A stretch of DNA of 64,000 bases, from positions 12,689,264 to 12,753,263 of the forward strand of contig NC_092583.1 in assembly GCF_037975245.1 (NCBI RefSeq). Reading direction: 5' to 3'. The DNA is from Apostichopus japonicus. Taxonomy: Eukaryota > Echinodermata > Holothuroidea > Aspidochirotida > Stichopodidae. Each line of letters opens with the position of its first letter. Within the stretch, counting starts at the first letter, position 1. A model generated the notes under the pieces. It made no database searches. It was not told the origin of the DNA and worked only from the letters and a program-made list of their open reading frames with translations. Position numbers and translations under genes: made by a program. Shown in pieces: positions 45,095 to 56,401 of the stretch.

Positions 45095-47158
45095 TTACTT
45101 TTCCTCTTTCCAGTAAATTTTCACTATATCTTCATCCGATACCACTACTCTTCCATTTGGAGATAATGTGACGTCATATGGTTCTCGGAACCCTTTTGCA
45201 ATACATGTAACATATTGCCCCTTCACGTCGTACATGTGTACAGATTTATCCCCACCCCTTTCTTTATGGACAACATATATATTATCATGTTCGTCACAGC
45301 AAACTCCCTGTGGTTTCAGTTTATCCCGTTCTTCCCCAAATCTGTCAATATGAGATATTAATTTCCCATCCCTATTCATAACTCTAATTTTTTGCTTCTG
45401 TGGGCAGCTCACAATCAAACGGTCGTTGGAGTCCGTTGCCAAATGACCGGGACCGACGGCTGGAATGGTCTGAAGAAGCTTACCGTCGGAGTAATGGATA
45501 GTTATGACATTTCTCTTACAATCCCCAACTACGATACGATTTCGTCGATCGACAGTGACGCATGATAGTTCGATACCAGTATCCTTCGCAGTTTGTCCGT
45601 CTGCTACAGTCTGGAAACTGACATAGAGCTTACCGTCGGGGTCGAAAACGCGTACAAACTTAGATTTATCGACACAAACGAAGCGTCCATCTCTCAAACA
45701 AGCGACATCTTGCGGCATCGATAATCTACCCTGTTCGGAAGCATCAGAGTTGAGCAAGCATAAAAACTTCCCCTCTCTGTCGAAAACCTGTGCCCTGTCG
45801 TTACCCCAATCGGCCACAACAACGTGACCGTCCAGTGATGAACAGATACCCCGACACCAATCAAACTGTCCATGTTTTGACCCTCTTGTTCCAATTGTTG
45901 ATTCCAGGGACCATACATTGTTCACCTCTTCCTCCGCCTCCTCTTGAATGACTTGTAGCTCTGGAGTTGCAATCTCCTCTACCCCCTCTTCCTCTTCTTC
46001 TGTGACGTTACCCAAATCGATGACCGCCAAGTCATCTAGTTTAGGAGGCAGAACAGGCTGTTCGGCCTTCAGCCTCCGTAGCCGTTTTTCAATGGTCGAG
46101 GCCAAATTCAGAATTTGAATATCGTCGCCAATATCTAATAGGCTTTCCGCGAACTCGAATGCATTGGTGAGATGGTCCAACTTATCTTCGATTTTATCGA
46201 CGTAGGTTTCCAACTCAGATTCATTCTCCTTTTCCGATTCCCCAATTTTATCTAAATATTCTTTCTCTCTTTCGTCCATCGTCGCTCTTTCTTTATCGAT
46301 GGCGACTTTCACCTCACCACACAGCCTCTTTGCGTCGTCGTTTAACTCCCTTCGAGTCTTTTCCAGTATCTCCAGGGCACCGGTGAATTTAGCGGCAGTC
46401 TGATGTGTATCGTCGATATGTTTCTCCAGCCGTTGCCTAACAGACTTTACAGCTTCGGCTATAACGCCTTTCTCGTGTTTTGAACTTTTGTGGCTTAATT
46501 CGACACAATCCACACAGACAAGCTTCCCACAGGTAAAGCAGAACTGTTCGAGAATTTCATCGGAGTGGTCCGGGCAGAAACTCTCCCCCGGTGACTGCTG
46601 TAGATTATCATCTGCCCTCTGCTTGATTACCAACCATTCTCGTAGTTCAATCAACTCGTGATCCTTCAGGATTTTGACTGCTTTGTGGACTTTGACGCAA
46701 GTTTTACACAGGAAATCTCGGCAGTCGTCACACCGTCGAATCGCAGGGTTGTTTCTCTCACAAGATGAGCAAATATACTCCGTTAAATCAATATCTTTCA
46801 TTCCACCACGAACACTCTTCTTCCCCTTTTCTTCAGCCGCCATGACCGCCATGATTTTACGGATGTGCTGAACGAACGTGTTTGCCAGTAGGTCGCAGAG
46901 GTCAAAATCATGCGATAGCTCTCCGGCATCCCTGCAGGGAATACAAATCACTTTCCCGCCGTTTTCCTTGACGTTCTTATCAACACATCGTTTGCAATAA
47001 GAGTGAAGACATGGTAACAACATCGGTTCCTCTAATTCCCTCTCACAGTGGAAACAGTGATCGAAATCCTCGAGAAACCCTTCAGTTTGAGGGTCTTGTT
47101 TTTCCTTCATCCTAACTTTACTTTTGGATTTCTCAGGTTCTTTTCTTACGTTTGCCAT
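45095..47158 (-). CDS. TRIM-type RING/B-box/coiled-coil/NHL protein, single exon
   Basis: 687 residues, uninterrupted. C3HC4 RING at 35-75 (C35, C38, C50, H52, C55, C58, C72, C75); B-box 1 at 130-167; B-box 2 at 195-228 with all zinc ligands; coiled coil about 240-365; glutamate-rich linker 378-412; NHL-type beta-propeller about 418-687, with recurring blocks such as GQFDWCRGICSSLDGHVVVAD. No filamin domain separates coil and propeller, so the layout is nearer TRIM32/TRIM56 than TRIM2/3/71. RING TRIM proteins are E3 ubiquitin ligases, and the propeller usually binds RNA or protein targets. Specific target and orthology cannot be read here. The single exon suggests retroposition or a locally expanded intronless TRIM family. 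The start codon has CAAA before ATG and fits the domain layout. Confidence 0.92.
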   Translation of the reverse strand: MANVRKEPEKSKSKVRMKEKQDPQTEGFLEDFDHCFHCERELEEPMLLPCLHSYCKRCVDKNVKENGGKVICIPCRDAGELSHDFDLCDLLANTFVQHIRKIMAVMAAEEKGKKSVRGGMKDIDLTEYICSSCERNNPAIRRCDDCRDFLCKTCVKVHKAVKILKDHELIELREWLVIKQRADDNLQQSPGESFCPDHSDEILEQFCFTCGKLVCVDCVELSHKSSKHEKGVIAEAVKSVRQRLEKHIDDTHQTAAKFTGALEILEKTRRELNDDAKRLCGEVKVAIDKERATMDEREKEYLDKIGESEKENESELETYVDKIEDKLDHLTNAFEFAESLLDIGDDIQILNLASTIEKRLRRLKAEQPVLPPKLDDLAVIDLGNVTEEEEEGVEEIATPELQVIQEEAEEEVNNVWSLESTIGTRGSKHGQFDWCRGICSSLDGHVVVADWGNDRAQVFDREGKFLCLLNSDASEQGRLSMPQDVACLRDGRFVCVDKSKFVRVFDPDGKLYVSFQTVADGQTAKDTGIELSCVTVDRRNRIVVGDCKRNVITIHYSDGKLLQTIPAVGPGHLATDSNDRLIVSCPQKQKIRVMNRDGKLISHIDRFGEERDKLKPQGVCCDEHDNIYVVHKERGGDKSVHMYDVKGQYVTCIAKGFREPYDVTLSPNGRVVVSDEDIVKIYWKEEK

Positions 47159-50100
47159 TTTGTATACGGCTATATCTCTAGAAGGACTAGATAGTTGTTA
47201 TTGAAATCGCTGAAAATGTCCCCCTTTTTACTACCTTAGTGTTAATTTTTATTTTCCATTGAATTATCTCGAAACTTAAGATTTTGATAGTCCGTTTCTC
47301 TGTTTGATACACCGATCGATAACTCAAGTTACAAACTTTTCGACAAACCACGTGACAAAACTGTCACTTTGGCTACATACAAAGAGGAGACCAATTCCCT
47401 TGTATTGTTAAAAATTTTCAATTTATAGTGACGAAATTTATGCCAGGATAAATTTGCATGTTATTAATTCGCCAAGTTTGAGTCCGAAAAGTGACAACGA
47501 GGCAATGTCTTTAGACGTGGTATAAAGGATACTAGCGTGAATATATAGGCTATACGTTCTAACGATTTATTCATCGACGTGGCTGCATCCTAATGTATAT
47601 ATAGTTGCATCCTCAGCTGGTGTTATCTTCCATTGGCCCTGAGCAGGGTTCATGTCCTCCGTGGAACTTGAATTTCCCTTTACTTTCGTAACCTGTACAG
47701 CACCCCGAATAAGCCTTTCGTGCTATTCTTATACACACAAGTGGTAATAGTAAGTTGTTTGCAACACGAATACCGTCGCCTAACCTTTGTCCAAAGGTAT
47801 ATATTCAGCTTAAACAACAGTGGACAGTCAAATTAGAAATAATTCAGACTTAAATCGTTCCGTTGAATCCTGTGAAGTCATCTCAAAGCGCTGTTTTTTG
47901 TTTTTCAGTTATCCATGGAAAAACCAATCTGATGATCTGGCACGCCTTTTATAACACAATCAATACTAGTTCTGCTACGGTGATTGTCTATACGAACTTC
48001 ATAATTAAACTATAATGTACTATTATTTTTCCACGACACGGGGCTAAACGTTTCTTTCAATGTCTGAAAATTTCACAGTATAGTAGCCTACAGATGTTTG
48101 TATACTAGCAGTGATTCTCCGTTTGTCCATGGAGTAATAGCTCCATGGTTTGTCGTACATGTCCGTTAACCACCATGTAAACAAAAGGTTTGTTCAGCAC
48201 TATTATAGTCCAGTGAGCTTTGACCTATCGAATTACACTCCAGAGTTACCGAAGGCTAATCCCATCGCGTCGTCTCTATGGAAACAAAATTGAGAAATAA
48301 ATTGTGTTAGTGTGGTGACAGTATTAGAACACATGAAAGATTGTAGCACACAAAACCCTATTTGATGGGACGCGGTATATACAAGTTATAACACAGAACT
48401 GGTCTGATCTGGACGAGAAATGTCCGTGAATAGCGTAATAATAATTAAACAGATACAAATGCTGTAAAAGGTGTACCCTCAAATAAAAGTACAGGGACTC
48501 CTGTTTGCCTTTTCTATTTTCCTTGTCGAACTGCGATAGGAACTCTGTATAATAAAGATATCATGTTTGTGCGTTTATTTGTGACTGTGACATATTGGTT
48601 TGTAAACACAATTCTTCAAAAAAGTACATGGTAGTTAAAAACGAAAGTAATGAACTTTTATAGAAAATTCTCGGTGCAAACCTAAATATTTTCAAATCAT
48701 CCCTCTCGATTCTTGATCATAACATGGCTGATTAAGCAGCAGCATCCAACAAAGGGGAGGACAACTTCTAGCATAGGCGAATTTCACAGGAAGGCGGGGG
48801 GGGGGGGGGCGGCGCAGGGGAAGGGGAACCAACATGATAGCCTAATTCCTGTGCAGAAGTTTTGAGATATAACTTTCTTTCAGAGAGTTGCATATACGTA
48901 GCTAAGTTCAGCCTAAAGATGAGAACAATAGTTCAAGAAACAAGTAGGTTCACATGTACGGTATGCAGGTCCATACCACCTCCCCCCCCCCCCCCTTCAC
49001 CTATGCCACCTTACGTGGCTTCTTACATATATCAGTTGTTGACGTTCGCACCCTCATAAGGACAAATTAATCTTAATTCGGTCTCTGGTATACCTCTTCT
49101 AAAGTTCTATAATAATGACCTTCAAAAGTTCGATGTGCGACAGCCATATATCTAGTTTGGGTTCAAATTTGCAACCGTTGCACAGCATTATTTGTTATTG
49201 TACGTTCAATGCATATACAATTTGCTTGGACAAATAAATGTCTCTCATTTTAATTATTTTTTGTAATGATTAATTATATGATTTTAAGTTTTGGTCATAT
49301 ATGAACAGCCTTAATTTTGAGGTTATAGTTATACCCCTATAATATATTCGCATGGGTGAGCGGGAAAAAAGCGGTTATTATTTGGGCTTTGGTACCTTAT
49401 ATGAGTAACGGCAACCATTGAACAATATATATGTTTATAGAGCGACTTCTATTATTATTATTTTTTTGTCAGGAAGGCAACCACCAACTGCGGTAAACTA
49501 TTCAATATAATATTTCAAAAGTGCATTATAGCTGCGTTTTGCGTTGAACTTCTTTCTTTTTTTTTTTGCAAATATGTAGGTAACGTACAAGACCGTTAAC
49601 GGAGAGATAGAGGCACCTGGCAAATGTAACACCTAGATGTTAATTTAGCTCACCAAGTGGCACCACACAGATATGGTAAATTTATGCACATATCTTGCAA
49701 ATGACACCAAGAAAAAAGTATAGTTAATTTGAAGCGGTACACTAAATACTCGATCGACATGTCTTCAACTGTTTGTATTTATTTCGAGAATTCAGTATCC
49801 GACATCGGGGTGGGGAGGGGGGATGGGGTTGACGAGGCGGGAGTCATGGCTCGCAATCATTTTTATAGCAATGATCATCATCGGTCCCAGGAGCGGCAAT
49901 GGATGGCACTTTACACTGCTGGAACAACCTTTATCTGGTTTATGCACCTCCCCCCCCCCCCCCACCGAATCTCAAAACACATATGTATAGGGTCCATGGA
50001 ATTCCAAGACGCCTAGCTGTGATAAACACACATTATAGGTCTATTCTCTTAGTTAGATAGCGCGTAGAGCATAATACCCTTTTAGGTTAGATAATTTACT

Positions 50101-50289
50101 TAGTTAGGTTTCCATGACTAGAAATAGTCTTATTCCTCGCGTGACACGTAAAAGCTTTGCGTTGCATTATACCCAACAAAAATCATTTAAAATATTTTAC
50201 GAAGAACATATGAGGCTCAGCTGGTATAGAGGTACGGAAAGCCAAACGTTCCATAAATGTCGAAAAAGAAAGTGAAGTGTCCAAGTTAA

Positions 50290-50600
50290 TATATATATAT
50301 GTCCAATTCGATATCAACATGTTACAATTCCATATGAACATGTCGAAACAAAAAACCAATATGTCATTACGTCTATCAACATGTCAAATTCAACATCAGC
50401 ATGTCGAAAACTTGTAACAGCATGCCACTACAACATTGGTCATGTCAACATTGCTTGCTAGATACAATATTGACGTCATGCAATAATTTTGGCACATCGG
50501 CGCGCGCCATCGTTTCGTTAATGCCCAAACTGTATATATATATATATATGTCGAGATTTATATGAGAATGTCCAAAACTTGTGTCAGCATGCTGAGAGAA
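50290..50600 (+). repeat. Degenerate CATGTC-phased repeat
   Basis: ACATGTC, GCATGTCGAAA, GCATGCC and ATGTCGAGA words recur every 20-30 bases (for example AACATGTCGAAAC, CAACATGTCAAATTC, GCATGTCGAAAACTTG). This looks like an old, heavily mutated minisatellite. It has no open frame. Confidence 0.45.
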
Positions 50601-50643
50601 GGAAATAAAATATTCAAGCCACAGGGATCACGTTGATGCCTTA

Positions 50644-50990
50644 GTGCAATTTTTGGGCCCTTTGTCTATTTTGCACATTATTAATTCTTGTGTGGGCAAT
50701 TGGGCCTTTGAGGTTGCTGCATGGGCCCCGTTACAGTTAAAAAATGAAGTCGTTGGTATTTTTGGACACCGCAATGTCCAATAGAGCCAACACCTCTAAA
50801 AGAATTATCCTGCTTTTTGTTAACATAATCAAATCATGTGTGGGCCATGGGCCCTTTATGGCTGTAGCCTGGGCTCGGTACAGATAAAAGTCGTAGATGG
50901 TATTTTTTGGTTTCTCCAATGTATAAAGGGTCCAATGCAACTACAGGAATTATCCTTGTGTCTTTGCACATGATTAAAAGCTTGATAAAA
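50644..50990 (+). repeat. Diverged tandem duplication, period about 155 bp
   Basis: Two units share TGTGTGGGC, TGGGCC(C/T)TTT, GGTTGCTGCATGGGC/GGCTGTAGCCTGGGC, TACAG, AAGTCGT and TGGTATTTTTGG in order, starting near 50644 and 50800. A third partial unit (AGGAATTATCCT...TTTGCACAT) starts near 50945. Confidence 0.6.
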
Positions 50991-51041
50991 CTAACGCAAC
51001 GATCGAGTTATATATCATAACAACTCACTGAATGTATAGGC

Positions 51042-51048
<7 letters not shown>

Positions 51049-51094
<46 letters not shown>

Positions 51095-51101
51095 GTATAT
51101 A

Positions 51102-51158
<57 letters not shown>

Positions 51159-51174
51159 AAATATATATATATAT
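51049..51174. repeat. (AT)n array with GTAT/GTGTGTG interruptions
   Basis: About 125 bp of AT dinucleotides with regular ATGTATAT breaks and a short GTGTGTGT stretch. Confidence 0.9.
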
Positions 51175-53502
51175 ATAAACTATATATAATATAAACTATT
51201 CACGGGACTTCACCTTTGTTATAAACCTCCGCTTTAATTAGGTAGACATTTATACTTCAACAAAACCACAAAAATAATTTTGTAATGGATGTATTAACAC
51301 ACTACATACACTTGTATAGAAAAAGAACAAAATATTACCTATACAAACAGACAATGATTCATCAATTGTTCATGTATACATACTGTAGAAGGGAGGGACA
51401 TCCTTTATGCAACTTATGCAATTTAGGGATTTTAGGCCGATAATTAAATATCAACCAAGCACAAAATGAGTTAACTATATATAGGCTTAATATAATTATA
51501 ATTTATATTCATATTTTTCAACTTACCTTTGTTAACATTTTGACTGTAAGTGAAAATCAAAATGTTCACGTAGCCGGTGTGCTTGTTGTGATTGTATGTT
51601 ACTGAGTATTGACCAGACTAATTATATGCGTCTGTATTTTGGCCTTCACCTACACGAGATCAATACACAGTTCTATACGTACACGACGAGCTCAATTAAA
51701 CGCATCCAACGGATATAAATTTGTTATCACAATATTTTACACAACTTTTCTCCTTTGATATTGCAAAACCATTTTTTCTCGTCACCATGCATTCACGTAT
51801 ATAAGTACGGCTAGTGTACATGTATATGAAATTAGCATGAAAACAACGCTGCAGTAAATTATAATGAAGATCATACCTGAATCCACTAAATGGCTTAGGT
51901 CTTCGGTAACACTTTCAGATGAAAATAACGCTTGAGTTTGTATATAGCTATGAATGACTCAATAAGCCTCTATAGTCTCGTCTCCGTATCAACAGCCAGA
52001 TACTTGAGTTAACAAGGACAACAATGGAAATGCTTTTAGTTGACCGACATGAAATCGATTTTTCATTTGAAACAGTTGAAAGGGATTTCTTTCTTCGAAG
52101 AATGAATGGAGAGACAAGCTGCTTTCAAGACGCTCCCACGTTGAGTGAAATGCATATAATATGACGTCATCATCCATGGCGGTGTATAGTTAGCAAGCAT
52201 ATCTAATGATGCGTCATCTTATATGGAGAAATGTAAGTTTGCGATGGTATCATGTTTGGCTCTAGAGAAGCTGAATGTATAACAATTGTTATCATGGGTG
52301 TAGGAAGAGGGGGAGGGAGGGGGGCTGGTGGATGTCACATGAGGCCGTTTGCACTTCATAAAGTAGGAAAGAAGAGGCAAGAATATATCCCCCCCCCCCC
52401 TTACTTGTCAAGATTATTTGTAAATGATAAAGTTTCGTTTATACATACCCTAAATTTGGAGCTACAATGGTTACTGTGGCATCTTCACAACTAAAATTAT
52501 TCTTTAAAAAAAAAATTGATCGGTTTGAGGCCCTTCACATTTTGATAGCTTCCTAGAGAAAATGATTAGGCAGATACGTACGGATGGCCCTACGTGTGCG
52601 CGCGTGTACACACTTAATTCAAATAGTTAGAGCCTTCGCCCCTCCTTTATGAAACCGTTCGTTTGCCACTGGCCCTTCCATAAAGGTTCAAGCCCCCGGC
52701 CCACCCCAAATCATTCGGGGGGATTTTGGTATTTGCCCCCTCCCCCAAACCACCAACACCACACCTCCCCCCACACCTTTGAAATCCTACGGATGCCAAT
52801 GGCGTAGTTACTGTTGACATTGAGATTTTGCCCTGGTATAAGAGGAACCTTACTGTTTTTTGTTTCAATGTTAATTACGGCTTTAAATAAAATCTACTAT
52901 TAAAAGTTGAGGCTTAAAAGTCTCTATAAGTCTTGGCATGTTAAGAATTGATCACATTTTCAAATGTATGGTAGCCTTGGGCTTCCATGAATCTTCATAC
53001 GTAATAATAAACTGACTAAAGTCTCCTTCCAAAAATCAAGGGTCACACCGAGGTTCTCTTTTTGGGTTTCCAGAAAGGTAAAAATTATGGAGTCACCCTT
53101 ACTGACCTTGCAAAATTGTAGGGTAACGTGGATTGCAAAGTCGGTAATTACTATAACGTTAACGCGGATTGCAAAGTCAGTAAGTGCTATTACGATTATA
53201 TTCGTTATATAAACGTTATACTCAAAGCCGAAGCCAAAGTGAATTAATGTGGTCACACATTCGGGGTTTATGCATGCTAAGCTCTTCAATACCGCCCTCA
53301 TTCCCCTTCGAGGGAAACATTTCATGCTGTAGGTTTGACTAAATCATGGAACCGTCCTTGTTGTCGTAATGTCCATACACTCAAACGATAGGAACTGATA
53401 TTTATGAAAGTGAACGGTAATAAAAATATTGCCTCCAAAAATGCTACAAAACTTACATGATGGCCACTCATTTTCAACGCCCAAACTATCAAGCATTTGC
53501 CC

Positions 53503-53866
53503 TTAAAGGCATTGAAAACTCGCCCAAACCGCGTACGTGCGGCCACCTGGAAAAGTTAACTGTTGCTTGTAATTGACGTTTATTCGTGTCGCTACAAAAT
53601 GCATACAGTAATGAAACGTGATACCTTGTTACCTTTTATCTAGACATGAGATGTCCATTTCTGCTATATACACTGTGTTGTGGGTATTGGCCGTATCTGT
53701 ATGTATTGACTGTACACTAGTGTCTAATTACCGACGGTAGCAAGCTGTGTGTGTATTTTCTGGGATCGATAGTGGTGTCTAACACTTCTGTTACACCTCA
53801 TTCGAAACTAGGTCAGATTACCGGCATGAGACGTTTCTTTGTGCGCGAGTCATCACATTCTTTAAA
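53503..53866 (-). mobile_element. Interspersed MITE-like repeat, copy C, inverted
   Basis: Reverse-oriented member of the family at 10955 and 40878. On the minus strand it opens TTTAAAGAATGTGATGACTC and closes ATTTTTCAATGCCTTTAA-like (TTTTCAATGCCTTTAA). Central blocks GGTAATCTGACCTAG and TTAGACACTAGTGTACAG match the other copies. No reading frame. Confidence 0.82.
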
Positions 53867-55120
53867 GGGTTGTCCGGAACGTAAGATTTATCATTCACTG
53901 CAGGTCTGTCGACGAGTATCTTGTGAATCCGGCATTATCGGTATTTTCAAATGGTGCCGTCGTTAGTTGATTAACTTATATCAAACAAACACACAAAACA
54001 CCGTTTCTGACTGTAGTGATTCTCTCAATTTTAGATTATTTCTTTCGCGGAAACTAAAATAAATAGAGAGTTTTTTCAAACTCAACTAACTTTACACAGT
54101 GTGATACACCCACCGTTGTATAATAACAAAATTGCACGTATTGATATAGGTTTGCATTTTCTCATTGTTATTATTTGTGTTTGAATATTATGTTACGTAT
54201 CATGCAGTGGCGTAGGAAGGTACTTTTGAGTGAGGGGGCTGAAGACTGATGGCCGGCCTGGGGGAGGGGTCTAAGGGGAGGGGGTGTCCCCCTCCCCGTT
54301 GGAATTTTTTGCATTTCCAGGTGGCCTCAGATGCAATTTGGTGCAATATAGCACACTTCAACACCCACTCCATTTTGTAAACTTAATTTTGTATTTTCAC
54401 CTGGCCTTAGATGCAATTTGGTGCTCCAAATGAGATTTTTTTCTCATTTGGAAATGAAAAAGGGGTTTTCTGACTTGATACTTCCGCCCCTCCACATTTT
54501 TCACTGGGGGGCTGGCGCCCCCCAGCCCCCGGTTCCTACGCCCTTGGTATCATGCATATACATCATTGCAGAAATGCGTGTTGATATAGACTTACGGGAA
54601 AAAAAATCTTTTGCTATATGACTGTTACAATACTACACTCTATACTAAAAAGTATACTAGGCCTAGACTAATTGATTTGAAGCCAAATGCAACCCACATA
54701 GGCCTATACTGTTCCCAAATTAACGCTATCTCTCCAATTTAGCTCTATAGTATAGTATCGTAGCCTTTTATGAATAAGATTGAATAATTCAATTAATTTT
54801 TTTTCAATTGAGAATATTCATTTAGAATAGGCATTATACCTGTAACAAAACTCGATCAGATTCAAGAAACGGGGACAAAGGGACTAATATCGCACGCTTC
54901 GGCAAGTAGAGTTAATAAGCATAATAATTAAAATTGTTACCGCAGATACCAACGTGACGCTCTTCGGTTCTTACATAATTATATAATACTTAGTTTTGTT
55001 ATCACGCAAACATCACACGTTACATACATATATAGGATTATGGCGTTATGTCGCGTGTCATTTAGTCGGTGGTTTTGTATTTTATAAACAGGTGCAGTAT
55101 ATATCTTTGTCAGTGCACAA
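53867..55120. other. Upstream interval of the fucosyltransferase
   Basis: Contains the hAT-type element at 54205-54546 and otherwise AT-rich sequence. Promoter and untranslated exon of the fucosyltransferase are not identifiable. Confidence 0.4.
54205..54546. mobile_element. Non-autonomous hAT-type element, 342 bp
   Basis: Ends are CAGTGGCGTAGGAA and, inverted, CAAGGGCGTAGGAA (12 of 14 identical). The 8 bp target duplication GTATCATG lies at 54197-54204 and 54547-54554; two more flanking bases also agree, so its exact register is uncertain by up to two bases. GC-rich palindromic stretches follow each end. An internal block (GGCCTNAGATGCAATTTGGTG) occurs twice, near 54322 and 54402. No transposase. 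Confidence 0.88.
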
Positions 55121-56401
55121 ATGTTTGGAACACGCTGGCAATGTTATCGTCCGAACAGAAAACACTTCGGTTCGCAAATGGTCAGGACAACGGTTCGAAT
55201 TATAGTACTTTTCAATATCGTGTGTTTCCTATGCTTTTGCTGTACCTCGTCACCGAACTGGTTGGCATCAGGCTTAAAAAAAATGGCCGGAAATGGAATA
55301 CAAATCGCCAAAGACTCAACCGGACGGATTTTGAAAAATTCAAAATTGTTTATGAAGCCGGACTGTCAGAAAGACATCGTTATATTTGGAATGAGGCCAC
55401 ATTGGCGGCAATTTTGCTTCGAAATGTTTGCGTGTAAGTCCCTTGTTGAGTTTCCTAGACATTTCAGGTGTCCAGAAATGGAATGCTCGATTACGCTGGA
55501 CTACACCGAAGAAGCTAGAAAGATTCGAAATTTCGACGTAGTGGTCTTTACGAACGTCTATCCTTGGATTACTGATGATATGTGGGACTGGTTGCACAGC
55601 AACCGTACGCATGCGCAAAGATGGGTGATAGTCTCAGAAGAGAGTCCCATAAACGCTGGCGGATTTCAATTGCCTGAAAAATACGCAGATGTGACTTTTG
55701 ATTGGATCGCTTCCTACAAGACCGATTCGGAATTTCGACAACCTTACGGACGTTACGAGCCTTTTCCAGAGGATGAAATCAAGTCAGAATTAGACCTCGA
55801 GATATATTTAAAAAATAAAACAAACGTTGTCTCATGGATGGGTAGCAACTGTGATAAACGCTTACAAACAGTGCGAGAACTCGAAAGCATGATCCAACTT
55901 AAAAAGTACGGAAAATGTGGCGATTTCGAACTTCCGTGGGAGGATTACAACGCCTTATTTAATCTCTTAAATACATTTAAATTTTATTTAAGCTTTGAAA
56001 ACTCTTGTTGTGATGACTACATCACGGAGAAATTTTGGAGGACATTGGACATGGGTGTGGTCCCCGTTGTAATGGGAGCGACAGCGGAACAATACGCCAA
56101 TGTGGCACCTCCGAACTCATTTATTCACGTGGAAGAATTCACGTCTCTGAGTGAACTGGTAAACTATCTTATGGAACTTAACGCGAATAATGAAAAATAC
56201 TTAGAATATTTCCAATGGAAAAAGACGGGTAAAGTTATTTCACTGTCTCAACAAGAACAATACATTAGGCCTCTAAAAGATTCAACGTACTGTAGTATAT
56301 TAAAGAAGTACCTTCACGAAAGTCCACGTAATCAGAGGAAAATAGAATATTTTGGGCCACAGTGGGTTGGCAGTTGCAGGGAATGCCCTTCATTGCCGTA
56401 A
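55121..56401 (+). CDS. Alpha-1,3-fucosyltransferase family protein (GT10), single exon
   Basis: 426 residues. Type II Golgi layout: short basic cytosolic tail, hydrophobic anchor at about 22-42, stem, then catalytic domain. GT10 signatures: RWVIVSEESPIN (167-178), the counterpart of the vertebrate RWVWxxxESP block, and FYLSFENS, DYITEKFW and VVPVVMG (288-319), the GDP-fucose-binding alpha-1,3-FUT motif with its Glu and Lys intact. N-glycosylation sequons at 161 and 232. It would transfer fucose from GDP-fucose to GlcNAc-type or related acceptors; acceptor specificity cannot be read. A second methionine at residue 20, just before the anchor, is an alternative start. Single-exon GT10 genes are common in animals. 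A role in fucosylated body-wall polysaccharides of holothurians would be speculation. Confidence 0.93.
   Translation: MFGTRWQCYRPNRKHFGSQMVRTTVRIIVLFNIVCFLCFCCTSSPNWLASGLKKMAGNGIQIAKDSTGRILKNSKLFMKPDCQKDIVIFGMRPHWRQFCFEMFACKSLVEFPRHFRCPEMECSITLDYTEEARKIRNFDVVVFTNVYPWITDDMWDWLHSNRTHAQRWVIVSEESPINAGGFQLPEKYADVTFDWIASYKTDSEFRQPYGRYEPFPEDEIKSELDLEIYLKNKTNVVSWMGSNCDKRLQTVRELESMIQLKKYGKCGDFELPWEDYNALFNLLNTFKFYLSFENSCCDDYITEKFWRTLDMGVVPVVMGATAEQYANVAPPNSFIHVEEFTSLSELVNYLMELNANNEKYLEYFQWKKTGKVISLSQQEQYIRPLKDSTYCSILKKYLHESPRNQRKIEYFGPQWVGSCRECPSLP

Larger units (their letters stand above)
47159..53502. other. Gene-poor interval between TRIM and the fucosyltransferase
   Basis: No coding region is supported. 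It holds poly-G/C tracts (about 48795, 48980, 49955, 52390), degenerate tandem repeats at 50290-50990 and an (AT)n tract at 51049-51174. A 240 bp segment at about 48771-49010 has weakly inverted ends (GCATAGGCGAA / GGCATAGGTGAA) and may be another short TIR element, but no target duplication was found. Confidence 0.5.

Noticed and set aside
45168-46871. Plus- and minus-strand frames overlapping the TRIM gene
   Set aside because: They are shadows in other frames of the 687-residue TRIM coding sequence.
48771-49010. Possible short TIR element with GCATAGGCGAA-like ends and poly-G/C interior
   Set aside because: The end match is short, flanks do not agree, and poly-G/C tracts make the alignment unreliable.
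49729-50016. 95-codon plus-strand frame
   Set aside because: Contains translated poly-G and poly-C tracts and has no family likeness or splice context.
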